From the NCBI GenBank assembly GCA_040387375.1, contig JAZKDW010000025.1, forward strand, positions 1 through 59,823: a DNA stretch of 59,823 bases, written 5' to 3'. Within the stretch, counting starts at the first letter, position 1; each line of letters opens with the position of its first letter. A model generated the notes under the pieces. It made no database searches, had not been told where the DNA came from, and saw only the letters and a list, made by a program, of their open reading frames with translations. The DNA is from JAZKDW01 sp040387375. Its GTDB lineage: Bacteria > Pseudomonadota > Gammaproteobacteria > Burkholderiales > Burkholderiaceae_D. Both the position numbers and the translations under genes were made by a program. Shown here piece after piece: positions 42,371-50,515 of this stretch.

Positions 42371-44437
42371 TCAGGCCGCCATGCCACTGTGCCGCAACAA
42401 TGCATCGATCGCCGGTTCCCGGCCGCGGAATGCCTTGAACGACTCGATTGCCGGCCGCGCACCGCCGACCGCCAGTATTTCAGTCTGAAATTTCAAGCCG
42501 GTTTCAGCCAGCCGCACCCGGTCGCCGGCGGCGCCGGCTTCTTCAAATGCGCTGTAGGCATCCGCGGAAAGCACTTCCGCCCACTTGTAGCTATAGTAAC
42601 CCGCTGCATAACCGCCGGCAAAGATATGACCGAACGAGTGTTGGAAACGGTTAAACGCGGGCGGCGTCAGCACCGATACCTGACTGCGCACCTCGCTCAG
42701 CACGTCCTGCACCGACTTGCTGCCGTACGGATCGAAGTCGTAATGCAAATGCATGTCGAACAGCGAAAACTCCACCTGGCGCAGCGTTTGCAAGCCGGAT
42801 TGGAAGTTCTTGGCCGCGGTCATCTTGTCGAACAGCGCGCGCGGCAGCGGCGCGCCCGTATCGGCATGGGCGGTCATGTTTTGCAGCACATCCCATTCCC
42901 AGCAAAAGTTTTCCATGAATTGCGACGGCAGTTCGACCGCATCCCACTCCACGCCTGAAATGCCGGACACGCCCAGTTCATCGACCTGGGTCAGCATGTG
43001 ATGCAAACCGTGCCCGAATTCATGGAACAGCGTCGTCACTTCATCATGCGTAAACAGCGCGGGTTTAACCTTGCCGTCAACAACCGCCGGTTCGGTGAAA
43101 TTGCAGGTCAGGTAAGCAACCGGCGTCTGGATGCCGTCGGCCGTGCTGCGGCGGCCGCGCGCGTCGTCCATCCAGGCGCCGCCGCGCTTGCCGCTGCGCG
43201 CATACAGGTCGAGATAGAACTGGCCGATCAGCTCGCCATTTTTTTCGATGCGGAAAAACTTGACGTCCGGGTGCCAGGCCTCTGCGGTATCCGCTTTGAT
43301 TTCCACTGAAAACAGGCTTTGCACCAGTTGGAACAAGCCGGCGATGACCTTGGGCTCGGGGAAATACTGCTTCACTTCCTGTTCTGAAAAAGCGTAACGC
43401 TTCTCGCGCAATTTTTCGGATGCATAGGCGATGTCCCAGGCTTCCAGCGCGGCGATACCCAGTTCATCTTTTGCAAAGGTGTGCAGTTCAGCCAGATCGG
43501 TTTCAGCGAATGGGCGTGCGCGTACAGCCAGGTCTTCGAGAAACTGGATCACTTCCTCCGGCGTGGTGGCCATTTTCGGCACCAGCGATACTTCGGCAAA
43601 ATTGCGGTAGCCGAGCAGCCTGGCTTCTTCATCGCGCAACTTCAGCATGGCCAGGATGTTCTGCGTGTTGTCCCATTCGGGTTTGCCGCCCAGTTCCGAA
43701 GCCTTGGTCGAATTGGCGCGGTAGATCGTTTCGCGCAGCGCGCGGTCATCGGCCAGCTGCAGGATCGGGAAATAGGAAGGGAAATGCAGCGTGAACTTGT
43801 AGCCCGGCTTGCCGTCTTTTTCCGCCGCCGCGCGGGCCGCCTGCCTGACGTCATCCGGCAAGCCCGACAACCGCGATTCGTCGTCAACGAACAGGGCGTA
43901 ATCGTTGGTGGCGTCCAGCACATTCTCGGAAAACTTTGTGGTCAGCGCCGCGTGCTCTTCCTGGATGTCGGCGAAACGCACTTTTTTCTCGTCCGACAGC
44001 TCCGCCCCGCCGAGACGGAAATCGCGCAATGCATTGTCGATGATTTTCTTGCGGGCAGGCGAATGCGCCTGATATTCGCCGCTGGTTTTCAGCGCCTTGT
44101 ATTTGTCGAACAAGGCAAGATTCTGCGCGACTGCGGTCCAGAACTCGGTGATCTTGGGCTGGTTTTCGTTGTACACCGCGCGCAATTCCGGCGTATCGAC
44201 CACTGAATTGAGATGACTGACGATGCCCCATGCGCGGCCCAGCTTTTCTGTCGCGCTTTCGAGCGGCTCGACAAAACCGTCCCAGGTCACCTGGTCCATG
44301 GGTGTTTCCAGTTCCGCGACCACGGCGCGGCATTGCTCCAGCAGGGAATCGATCGCCAGCGTCACATGCTCGGGCTTGATCGCATCAAAACGCGGCAGGT
44401 CCGAAAAATCGAGCAGTGGATTTACAGTAATGTTCAT
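42371..44437 (-). CDS. prlC: Oligopeptidase A (M3 family)
   Basis: A 688-residue cytosolic zinc metallopeptidase that degrades free signal peptides and other oligopeptides. The zinc motif HEFGHGLHHML is in TTLFHEFGHGLHHMLTQ, with the third ligand in SGVEWDAVELPSQFMENF. The N-terminus NITVNPLLDFSDLPRFDAI is typical of PrlC. The start at 44437 follows the folD stop by 4 nt; an upstream in-frame ATG inside folD is less likely. It lies in a minus-strand series folD-prlC-DUF4124/Grx-holC. Confidence 0.96.
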   Translation of the reverse strand: MNITVNPLLDFSDLPRFDAIKPEHVTLAIDSLLEQCRAVVAELETPMDQVTWDGFVEPLESATEKLGRAWGIVSHLNSVVDTPELRAVYNENQPKITEFWTAVAQNLALFDKYKALKTSGEYQAHSPARKKIIDNALRDFRLGGAELSDEKKVRFADIQEEHAALTTKFSENVLDATNDYALFVDDESRLSGLPDDVRQAARAAAEKDGKPGYKFTLHFPSYFPILQLADDRALRETIYRANSTKASELGGKPEWDNTQNILAMLKLRDEEARLLGYRNFAEVSLVPKMATTPEEVIQFLEDLAVRARPFAETDLAELHTFAKDELGIAALEAWDIAYASEKLREKRYAFSEQEVKQYFPEPKVIAGLFQLVQSLFSVEIKADTAEAWHPDVKFFRIEKNGELIGQFYLDLYARSGKRGGAWMDDARGRRSTADGIQTPVAYLTCNFTEPAVVDGKVKPALFTHDEVTTLFHEFGHGLHHMLTQVDELGVSGISGVEWDAVELPSQFMENFCWEWDVLQNMTAHADTGAPLPRALFDKMTAAKNFQSGLQTLRQVEFSLFDMHLHYDFDPYGSKSVQDVLSEVRSQVSVLTPPAFNRFQHSFGHIFAGGYAAGYYSYKWAEVLSADAYSAFEEAGAAGDRVRLAETGLKFQTEILAVGGARPAIESFKAFRGREPAIDALLRHSGMAA

Positions 44438-44441
44438 TAAT

Positions 44442-45287
44442 TTAATTTCTTTCAGCAGCTTCAATCGTATTAACCAGCAACATGGTAATCGTCATCGGCC
44501 CTACGCCACCCGGCACCGGTGTAATGTAACCGGCCACTTCCCTGGCGTTGGCGAAGTCGACGTCACCGCACAATTTGTCATTGTCGTCACGGTTCATGCC
44601 GACATCGATCACAACCGCGCCGGGTTTGATCATGTCTGCCGTGACGATATTCCGCTTGCCGGTCGCCACCACCAGAATATCCGCCTGGCGCGTGTGATGA
44701 CCGAGATCGCGGGTCTTGGAATTGCAGATGGTGACAGTAGCGCCTGCCTGCAAGAGCAACATTGCCTGCGGTTTGCCGACGATATTGGATGCGCCGACGA
44801 TCACCGCATGGGCGCCGCGCACCGGATAGTCGATTGATTCCAGCATCTTCATCACGCCGTAGGGTGTGCAGGGGCGAAACAATGGCTGGCCCGTCATCAA
44901 CAGGCCTGCATTGCTGATATGAAAACCATCGACGTCTTTTTCCGGCGCGATGGCTTCAATCACTTTATGGGAATCTATGTGCGCCGGCAACGGCAACTGC
45001 ACCAGGATGCCATGGATTTTCGGATCGCGGTTCAATGCGTCTATCCGCGCCAGCAAATCGGCTTCGGTCAGGCTGGCATCGTATTTTTCGAATACCGAAT
45101 GAATGCCGTTGTCTTCACATGCCTTGATCTTGTTACGCACATACACCTGTGACGCCGGACTGTCGCCGACCAGGATGACGGCCAGTCCGGGTTGTTTGCC
45201 GGCAGCGGTGAGGGCAGCCGCACGCCGGGCGACGTCGGTCCGCAATTGTTGGGAAAGCAGGGTGCCGTTGATGATTTGTGCAGACAT
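44442..45287 (-). CDS. folD: Bifunctional methylenetetrahydrofolate dehydrogenase/cyclohydrolase
   Basis: A 281-residue cytosolic enzyme that interconverts 5,10-methylene-, methenyl- and 10-formyl-tetrahydrofolate with NADP. Signatures are SQVYVRNKIKACEDNGI with the catalytic Lys, GILVQLPLPAHID, the NADP region VIVGASNIVGKPQAMLLLQA and the C-terminal PVPGGVGPMTITMLLVNT. Length is typical. It is the first gene of the minus-strand series and divergent from aceE across about 300 nt. Confidence 0.97.
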   Translation of the reverse strand: MSAQIINGTLLSQQLRTDVARRAAALTAAGKQPGLAVILVGDSPASQVYVRNKIKACEDNGIHSVFEKYDASLTEADLLARIDALNRDPKIHGILVQLPLPAHIDSHKVIEAIAPEKDVDGFHISNAGLLMTGQPLFRPCTPYGVMKMLESIDYPVRGAHAVIVGASNIVGKPQAMLLLQAGATVTICNSKTRDLGHHTRQADILVVATGKRNIVTADMIKPGAVVIDVGMNRDDNDKLCGDVDFANAREVAGYITPVPGGVGPMTITMLLVNTIEAAERN

Positions 45288-45586
45288 GGTGTAAGTAGTG
45301 ATGAGTTCGGAGTAAACCGGGATTATAAAACGAGCGGCCCTGGACGCCCGGAATTCATTGTGATGCCCGAACGATTTGCAGCAGTAAGAATCTGAATCTT
45401 AATTGTGATCATGTCATCATGATTTTAATCAAAGATATCACGATATGAAAAACGATATCGCAATTTGAAAAACTAATTAATAGCTGGTAAACTAGTTTCA
45501 ATTAATGTCACATCACATTTTCGATTTGTTTCAAAATGGCCCACTGCGATACCCATTCGAGGTGGGCAATAAACAGGAGACGCATC
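45288..45586. promoter_or_regulatory. folD/aceE divergent region with aceE promoter and FNR-like box
   Basis: The aceE promoter reads TTGAAA (45465-45470), 17 nt, TAAACT (45488-45493), leaving a leader of about 85 nt. ATGATTTTAATCAA (45419-45432) matches the FNR/Anr consensus TTGAT-N4-ATCAA at 9 of 10 positions and lies about 39 nt above the -35 box. Dyads TCATG-4-CATGA (45409-45422) and the repeated CGATAT (from about 45441 and 45453) add further candidate sites. Confidence 0.5.
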
Positions 45587-48283
45587 ATGTCAGCGCAACT
45601 AGACCAAGTGATGGCGCAAGCCGCCAACGATCCGGACGTCATTGAAACGCAGGAGTGGCTGGATGCCCTCGAAGCGGTGATCGAAAATGAAGGGCCGGAA
45701 CGGGCTCATTACCTGATGGAACGCATGGTCGACCTGGCGCGCCGCCGTGGCGCGCATATTCCTTTCTCCAGCAATACCGCCTACGTCAATACGATCCCCG
45801 CGCATTTGGGCGAGCACTGCCCCGGCAATCTCGAATACGAAGAACGCCTGCGCTCGTGGATGCGCTGGAACGCGATGGCAATGGTCGTCAAGGCCAATCG
45901 CGCCGACGGCGACCTGGGTGGCCATATCTCCAGCTTCGCCTCGCTGGCGAACATGCTGGGCATCGGTTTTAACCACTTCTGGCATGCGCCGACCGAAGAT
46001 CATGGCGGCGACCTGCTGTACATCCAGGGCCATTCTTCGCCCGGCATCTATGCGCGTGCTTTCCTCGAAGGCCGCCTGACCGAAGACCAGCTGCTCAACT
46101 TCCGCCGTGAAGTCGATGGCAAGGGCCTGTCCTCCTACCCGCATCCGAAGCTGATGCCCGACTTCTGGCAGTTCCCGACCGTGTCGATGGGCCTCGGCCC
46201 GCTGATGGCGATTTACCAGGCGCGTTTCCTGAAGTACCTGCATGCGCGCAGCATTGCCAAGACTGACAACCGTAAAGTATGGGTATTCTGCGGCGACGGC
46301 GAAATGGACGAGCCGGAATCGATGGGCGCCATCGGCATGGCCGGCCGCGAAATGCTGGACAACCTGGTCATGGTCGTGAACTGCAATCTGCAGCGTCTCG
46401 ACGGCCCGGTACGCGGCAACGGCAAGATCATCCAGGAACTGGAAGCCGACTTCCGCGGCGCCGGCTGGAATGTCGTTAAAGTCATCTGGGGCCCGGGCTG
46501 GGATGACCTGCTGCGGCGCGACAAGGATGGCATCCTGCAGCGCGTGATGATGGAAACCGTCGACGGCGAGTACCAGAATTACAAGGCCAAGGACGGCGCC
46601 TTCGTGCGCAAGCATTTCTTCGGCAAACATCCGAAGCTGCTGGAGATGGTCGCCAACATGAGCGACGACGACATCTGGCGCCTGACCCGCGGCGGCCACG
46701 ATCCGCACAAGATTTATGCCGGCTTCAAGCTCGCCCAGGAACACAAGGGGCAGCCTACCGTATTGCTGGTCAAGACCGTCAAAGGTTTCGGCATGGGCAA
46801 GTCGGGCGAAGCGCGCAATACCGCGCACCAGACGAAAAAACTCGACGACGAAGCAGTGCGCGACATGCGCGACCGTTTCGGAATTCCGATCGCGGACGAG
46901 CAACTGGCCTCGGTGCCATTCTTCAGGCCGTCCGAAGATTCGCCGGAAATGAAATACCTGCACGAACGGCGCCAGGCGCTAGGCGGTTATCTGCCGCAGC
47001 GCCGCACGCAAGCCGACGAAAAAATGCCGGTGCCCGAGCTGTCCGCGTTCAAGGCGGTGCTCGATCCGACTGCCGAAGGCCGCGAAATTTCAACCACGCA
47101 AGCGTATGTACGCATCATTTCGATCCTGCTGCGCGACGCCACGCTGGGACCGCGCGTCGTGCCGATCCTGGTCGATGAAGCGCGCACCTTCGGCATGGAA
47201 GGCCTGTTCCGCCAGATCGGCATTTTCAACCAGCAGGGCCAGTTGTACGAGCCGGTCGACAAGGACCAGGTCAGCTACTACCGCGAAGACAAGGCCGGCC
47301 AGATCCTGCAGGAAGGCATCAATGAAGCCGGTGCGATGAGTTCGTGGATTGCGGCGGCGACGTCGTATTCGACCAATAACCGCATCATGATTCCGTTCTA
47401 TACCTTCTATTCGATGTTCGGCCTGCAGCGTATCGGCGATCTGGCATGGGCGGCGGGCGACATGCGTTCGCGCGGTTTCCTGCTGGGCGGCACCGCGGGA
47501 CGCACCACGCTGAACGGCGAAGGCCTGCAGCATGAGGACGGCCACAGCCATGTGCTCGCCTCGACGATACCGAACTGCATACCCTACGACCCGACCTTCG
47601 CCCATGAAGTCGCCGTCATCTTGCACGACGGCCTCAAGCGCATGATTGAAAATCAGGAAGACGTGTTCTACTACATCACGCTGATGAACGAGAACTACAG
47701 CCATCCTGGCCTGAAGCCGGGACAGGAAGCAGACATTCTGAAAGGCCTGTACCTGCTGCAGGAAGGCAAGAAGAAAAGCAAGCTGCGCGTTCAGCTGATG
47801 GGCTCCGGCACCATCCTGCGCGAAGTGATCGCCGCCGTCGATTTGCTGCAGGACGACTGGGGTGTCGCCGCCGACGTCTGGTCGGCGCCATCGTTCACGC
47901 TGCTGGCGCGCGACGGCCAGGATGTCGAGCGCTGGAACATGTTGCATCCGTCTGACAAACCGCGCGCTGCCCACATCACACAATCGCTGCAGGAAACCAC
48001 TGGCCCGATCGTTGTGGCAACCGACTACATGCGCACATTCGCCGAACAGGTGCGCGCCTTTGTTCCTAAAGGCCGTACTTACAAAGTGCTTGGCACCGAT
48101 GGCTTCGGCCGCTCCGACAGCCGCGCGAAATTGCGCGAGTTTTTCGAAGTGAACCGTCATTTCGTGACAATCGCGGCGCTCAAGTCGCTGGCTGACGAGG
48201 GAGCGATTTCGGCGTCCATCGTTACCCAGGCGATTGAAAAGTATGGTATCAATCCAGATAAACCGAATCCGGTTACCTTGTAA
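45587..48283 (+). CDS. aceE: Pyruvate dehydrogenase E1 component (homodimeric)
   Basis: An 898-residue thiamine-diphosphate enzyme that decarboxylates pyruvate and acetylates the lipoyl group of E2. The ThDP/Mg motif is WVFCGDGEMDEPESMGAIGM, ending in VMVVNCN; other hallmarks are the N-terminal HIPFSSNTAYVNTIPAHLGE and TTLNGEGLQHEDGHSHVLAS. Length matches the E. coli type. The ATG at 45587 is chosen (AGGAG 7 nt upstream) over an in-frame ATG 51 nt earlier. First gene of the PDH operon. Confidence 0.98.
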   Translation: MSAQLDQVMAQAANDPDVIETQEWLDALEAVIENEGPERAHYLMERMVDLARRRGAHIPFSSNTAYVNTIPAHLGEHCPGNLEYEERLRSWMRWNAMAMVVKANRADGDLGGHISSFASLANMLGIGFNHFWHAPTEDHGGDLLYIQGHSSPGIYARAFLEGRLTEDQLLNFRREVDGKGLSSYPHPKLMPDFWQFPTVSMGLGPLMAIYQARFLKYLHARSIAKTDNRKVWVFCGDGEMDEPESMGAIGMAGREMLDNLVMVVNCNLQRLDGPVRGNGKIIQELEADFRGAGWNVVKVIWGPGWDDLLRRDKDGILQRVMMETVDGEYQNYKAKDGAFVRKHFFGKHPKLLEMVANMSDDDIWRLTRGGHDPHKIYAGFKLAQEHKGQPTVLLVKTVKGFGMGKSGEARNTAHQTKKLDDEAVRDMRDRFGIPIADEQLASVPFFRPSEDSPEMKYLHERRQALGGYLPQRRTQADEKMPVPELSAFKAVLDPTAEGREISTTQAYVRIISILLRDATLGPRVVPILVDEARTFGMEGLFRQIGIFNQQGQLYEPVDKDQVSYYREDKAGQILQEGINEAGAMSSWIAAATSYSTNNRIMIPFYTFYSMFGLQRIGDLAWAAGDMRSRGFLLGGTAGRTTLNGEGLQHEDGHSHVLASTIPNCIPYDPTFAHEVAVILHDGLKRMIENQEDVFYYITLMNENYSHPGLKPGQEADILKGLYLLQEGKKKSKLRVQLMGSGTILREVIAAVDLLQDDWGVAADVWSAPSFTLLARDGQDVERWNMLHPSDKPRAAHITQSLQETTGPIVVATDYMRTFAEQVRAFVPKGRTYKVLGTDGFGRSDSRAKLREFFEVNRHFVTIAALKSLADEGAISASIVTQAIEKYGINPDKPNPVTL

Positions 48284-48426
48284 TTCAAACTGACAGATAA
48301 ATAACAATTCCCGCCCCTTCGGGGGAGGGCCGGGTGGAGATGGGTTCGCGGGCCGTGGTACCAGGCCGGAACACCTCGCCACTGCGGCCCTCGTCCTGCA
48401 GGGCGGGTGAGAACGGAGCTAGCGCC

Positions 48427-49764
48427 ATGAGTTTAGTTGAAGTCAAAGTCCCTGATATCGGCGATTTCAAGGAGGTCGAAGTCATAGAGTTACTGGTGAA
48501 ACCCGGCGATACGGTCAAGGCCGATCAATCGCTGATCACGGTGGAATCCGACAAGGCGAGCATGGAGATTCCATCCAGCCACGCCGGCGTCGTCAAGGAA
48601 TTGAAGATCAAGATTGGCGACAAGGTGGCCGAAGGGTCCTTGCTGCTGGTTCTGGAAACGGAGGGCGCCGCTGCAGCACCAGCAGCGCCTGCGCCGGCGG
48701 CGGCGCCCGTCGCGGCGGCTGTGGCCCCGGCCGCGGCGGCAAGCGCGCCAGCGTCTGCGCCACCGGCCCCGGCAGCAGCCCCGGCAGCCCCGGCAGCAGC
48801 CCAGCCGGCTCCCGCTGCGGAGCCCGCGCAGAATGGCGCCAAGGCGCATGCATCACCATCGATCCGCAAGTTCGCCCGCGAGCTTGGCGTCGATCTGGCG
48901 CGCGTGCCGGGTAGCGGCGTCAAGGGCCGCATCACGCACGAGGATGTGCAAAATTACGTGAAATCCGTGGTCGCCGGCGCCGGCGCACCCGGGGCCGCAG
49001 CCGCCGGCAAAGGCACTGGCGTCGGGCTGGACCTGCTGCCATGGCCGTCGCTGGATTTTTCGAAGTTCGGCACTACCGAACTGCTGCCGCTGTCACGCAT
49101 CAAGAAAATCAGCGGACCGAACCTGCATCGCAACTGGGTCATGATTCCGCACGTGACGCAGTTCGATCAAGCCGATGTGACCGAACTGGAAGAATTCCGC
49201 AAGGAGTCCAATGCGGCGATGGCAAAATCCGGCGTCAAGCTCACCATGCTTGCCTTTGTGATCAAGGCCAGCGTCTCCGCGCTTAAAAAATTCCCCGCCT
49301 TTAACGCCTCGCTCGATGCCAAGGGCGAAAACCTGATCCTGAAACAGTACTATCACATCGGCTTCGCGGCCGACACGCCGAACGGGCTGGTGGTGCCGGT
49401 GATCAAGGACGCCGACAAGAAGGGAATCTCGCAGATCGCGCAAGAGATGGGCGACCTGTCGGCGCAAGCGCGTGAAGGTAAACTCAAGCCGGCCGACATG
49501 CAGGGCGCCAGCTTTACGATTTCATCGCTGGGCGGCATCGGCGGCACGGCATTCACGCCGATCATCAATGCGCCGGAAGTGGCGATTCTTGGTTTGTCCA
49601 AGTCCGAGATGAAGCCGGTATGGGATGGCAAGCAATTCGTGCCGCGCCTGATGATGCCGATGTCGCTGTCGTATGACCATCGTGTGGTCGACGGCGCAAT
49701 GGGCGCACGCTTCTCGGTGTACCTGGGCGAGGTGCTGGCGGACCTGCGCAAGACCTTGTTGTAA
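48427..49764 (+). CDS. aceF: Pyruvate dehydrogenase E2, dihydrolipoamide acetyltransferase
   Basis: A 445-residue core subunit of the PDH complex. One lipoyl domain (1-75, lipoylated Lys in VESDKASMEIPSS) is followed by an Ala/Pro-rich flexible linker (about 80-135), the E1/E3-binding domain (SIRKFARELGVDLARVPGSG, about 142-178) and the catalytic domain ending in the His/Asp motif SYDHRVVDGAMGARFS. It has a single lipoyl domain, where E. coli E2 has three; another lipoyl domain is on E3 in this operon. The 143-nt gap after aceE contains GC-rich dyads but no gene. Confidence 0.97.
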   Translation: MSLVEVKVPDIGDFKEVEVIELLVKPGDTVKADQSLITVESDKASMEIPSSHAGVVKELKIKIGDKVAEGSLLLVLETEGAAAAPAAPAPAAAPVAAAVAPAAAASAPASAPPAPAAAPAAPAAAQPAPAAEPAQNGAKAHASPSIRKFARELGVDLARVPGSGVKGRITHEDVQNYVKSVVAGAGAPGAAAAGKGTGVGLDLLPWPSLDFSKFGTTELLPLSRIKKISGPNLHRNWVMIPHVTQFDQADVTELEEFRKESNAAMAKSGVKLTMLAFVIKASVSALKKFPAFNASLDAKGENLILKQYYHIGFAADTPNGLVVPVIKDADKKGISQIAQEMGDLSAQAREGKLKPADMQGASFTISSLGGIGGTAFTPIINAPEVAILGLSKSEMKPVWDGKQFVPRLMMPMSLSYDHRVVDGAMGARFSVYLGEVLADLRKTLL

Positions 49765-49873
49765 CTCGTTGAATAGAGGTAAAGGCCAGCGCCACGGGGA
49801 CAGGACATACACCACAATCTTGTACTATTTCAACTGCCCGGCGCTGCTTCATTGATATTCACGGAGACCAACA

Positions 49874-50440
49874 ATGACCACCTGCGTTGTCGTCAGGAAG
49901 AAGAATGAAATTGCGATTGCGTCCGATTCGCTGGTTACGTTTGGCGATACCCGTTTGTCCAATGCCTATGAGGCCAATGAAAAAATCTTTCAGGTCGGCG
50001 AGTCGTATGTAACCCTGGCCGGCACCGCAGCCCATTTCCCGGTGATGCGCAAACTGCTCACTGAAATGGCCGACGAGTGCAAGCTGGACAGCCGGGATGA
50101 AGTGTTCGAGACCTTTTCCAAGGTGCATCAGATACTCAAGGAAAAGTACTTCCTCAACACCAAAGAGGACGAGGAGGATCCCTACGAGTCATCGCAGATC
50201 ACTTCGCTGATCGCCAACCCGCGCGGCATCTTTGGCGTGTATTCGCTGCGTGAAGTGTTCAGTTTCGACCGCTTCTGGGGCATAGGCAGCGGCCGCAATT
50301 TTGCGCTGGGCGCGATGCACGCCGTGTATGACCGTGTCGAAACCGCCCGCGAAGTAGCCGAAATCGGTGTCCAGGCGGGAGCGGAATTCGACAAGAGTTC
50401 GTCGGCGCCTTTTCGCGTATTCAGTTTTCCCGCGCAGTGA
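49874..50440 (+). CDS. Beta-proteobacterial proteasome homologue (BPH), HslV-like Ntn hydrolase
   Basis: A 188-residue protein of the 20S proteasome/HslV superfamily. After removal of Met1 the N-terminus is TTCVVVRKKNEIAIASDSLV: Thr1 is the nucleophile and Asp17 falls exactly at the conserved position. The Lys33 equivalent is probably Lys36 in ANEKIF, after a 3-residue insertion. GIGSGRNFALGAMHAVYD is the GSG-x-ALGA motif of proteasome subunits. The protein fits BPH, described as forming double-ring assemblies without a known ATPase partner. No hslU or other unfoldase is beside it. It lies between E2 and E3 of pyruvate dehydrogenase; GGAG is 8 nt upstream. Confidence 0.9.
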   Translation: MTTCVVVRKKNEIAIASDSLVTFGDTRLSNAYEANEKIFQVGESYVTLAGTAAHFPVMRKLLTEMADECKLDSRDEVFETFSKVHQILKEKYFLNTKEDEEDPYESSQITSLIANPRGIFGVYSLREVFSFDRFWGIGSGRNFALGAMHAVYDRVETAREVAEIGVQAGAEFDKSSSAPFRVFSFPAQ

Positions 50441-50515
50441 GCGCGGTTCCTTTTTATAAATTTCACCGCAATACCCTGACCCTCGCGACAGAGGGAAACG
50501 AATGGAGCGAACGAC

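Noticed and set aside
45599..46963. 454-codon minus-strand frame over aceE (and 430 codons at 47090-48382)
   Set aside because: Both are antisense to strongly conserved E1 sequence and have no recognisable protein features.
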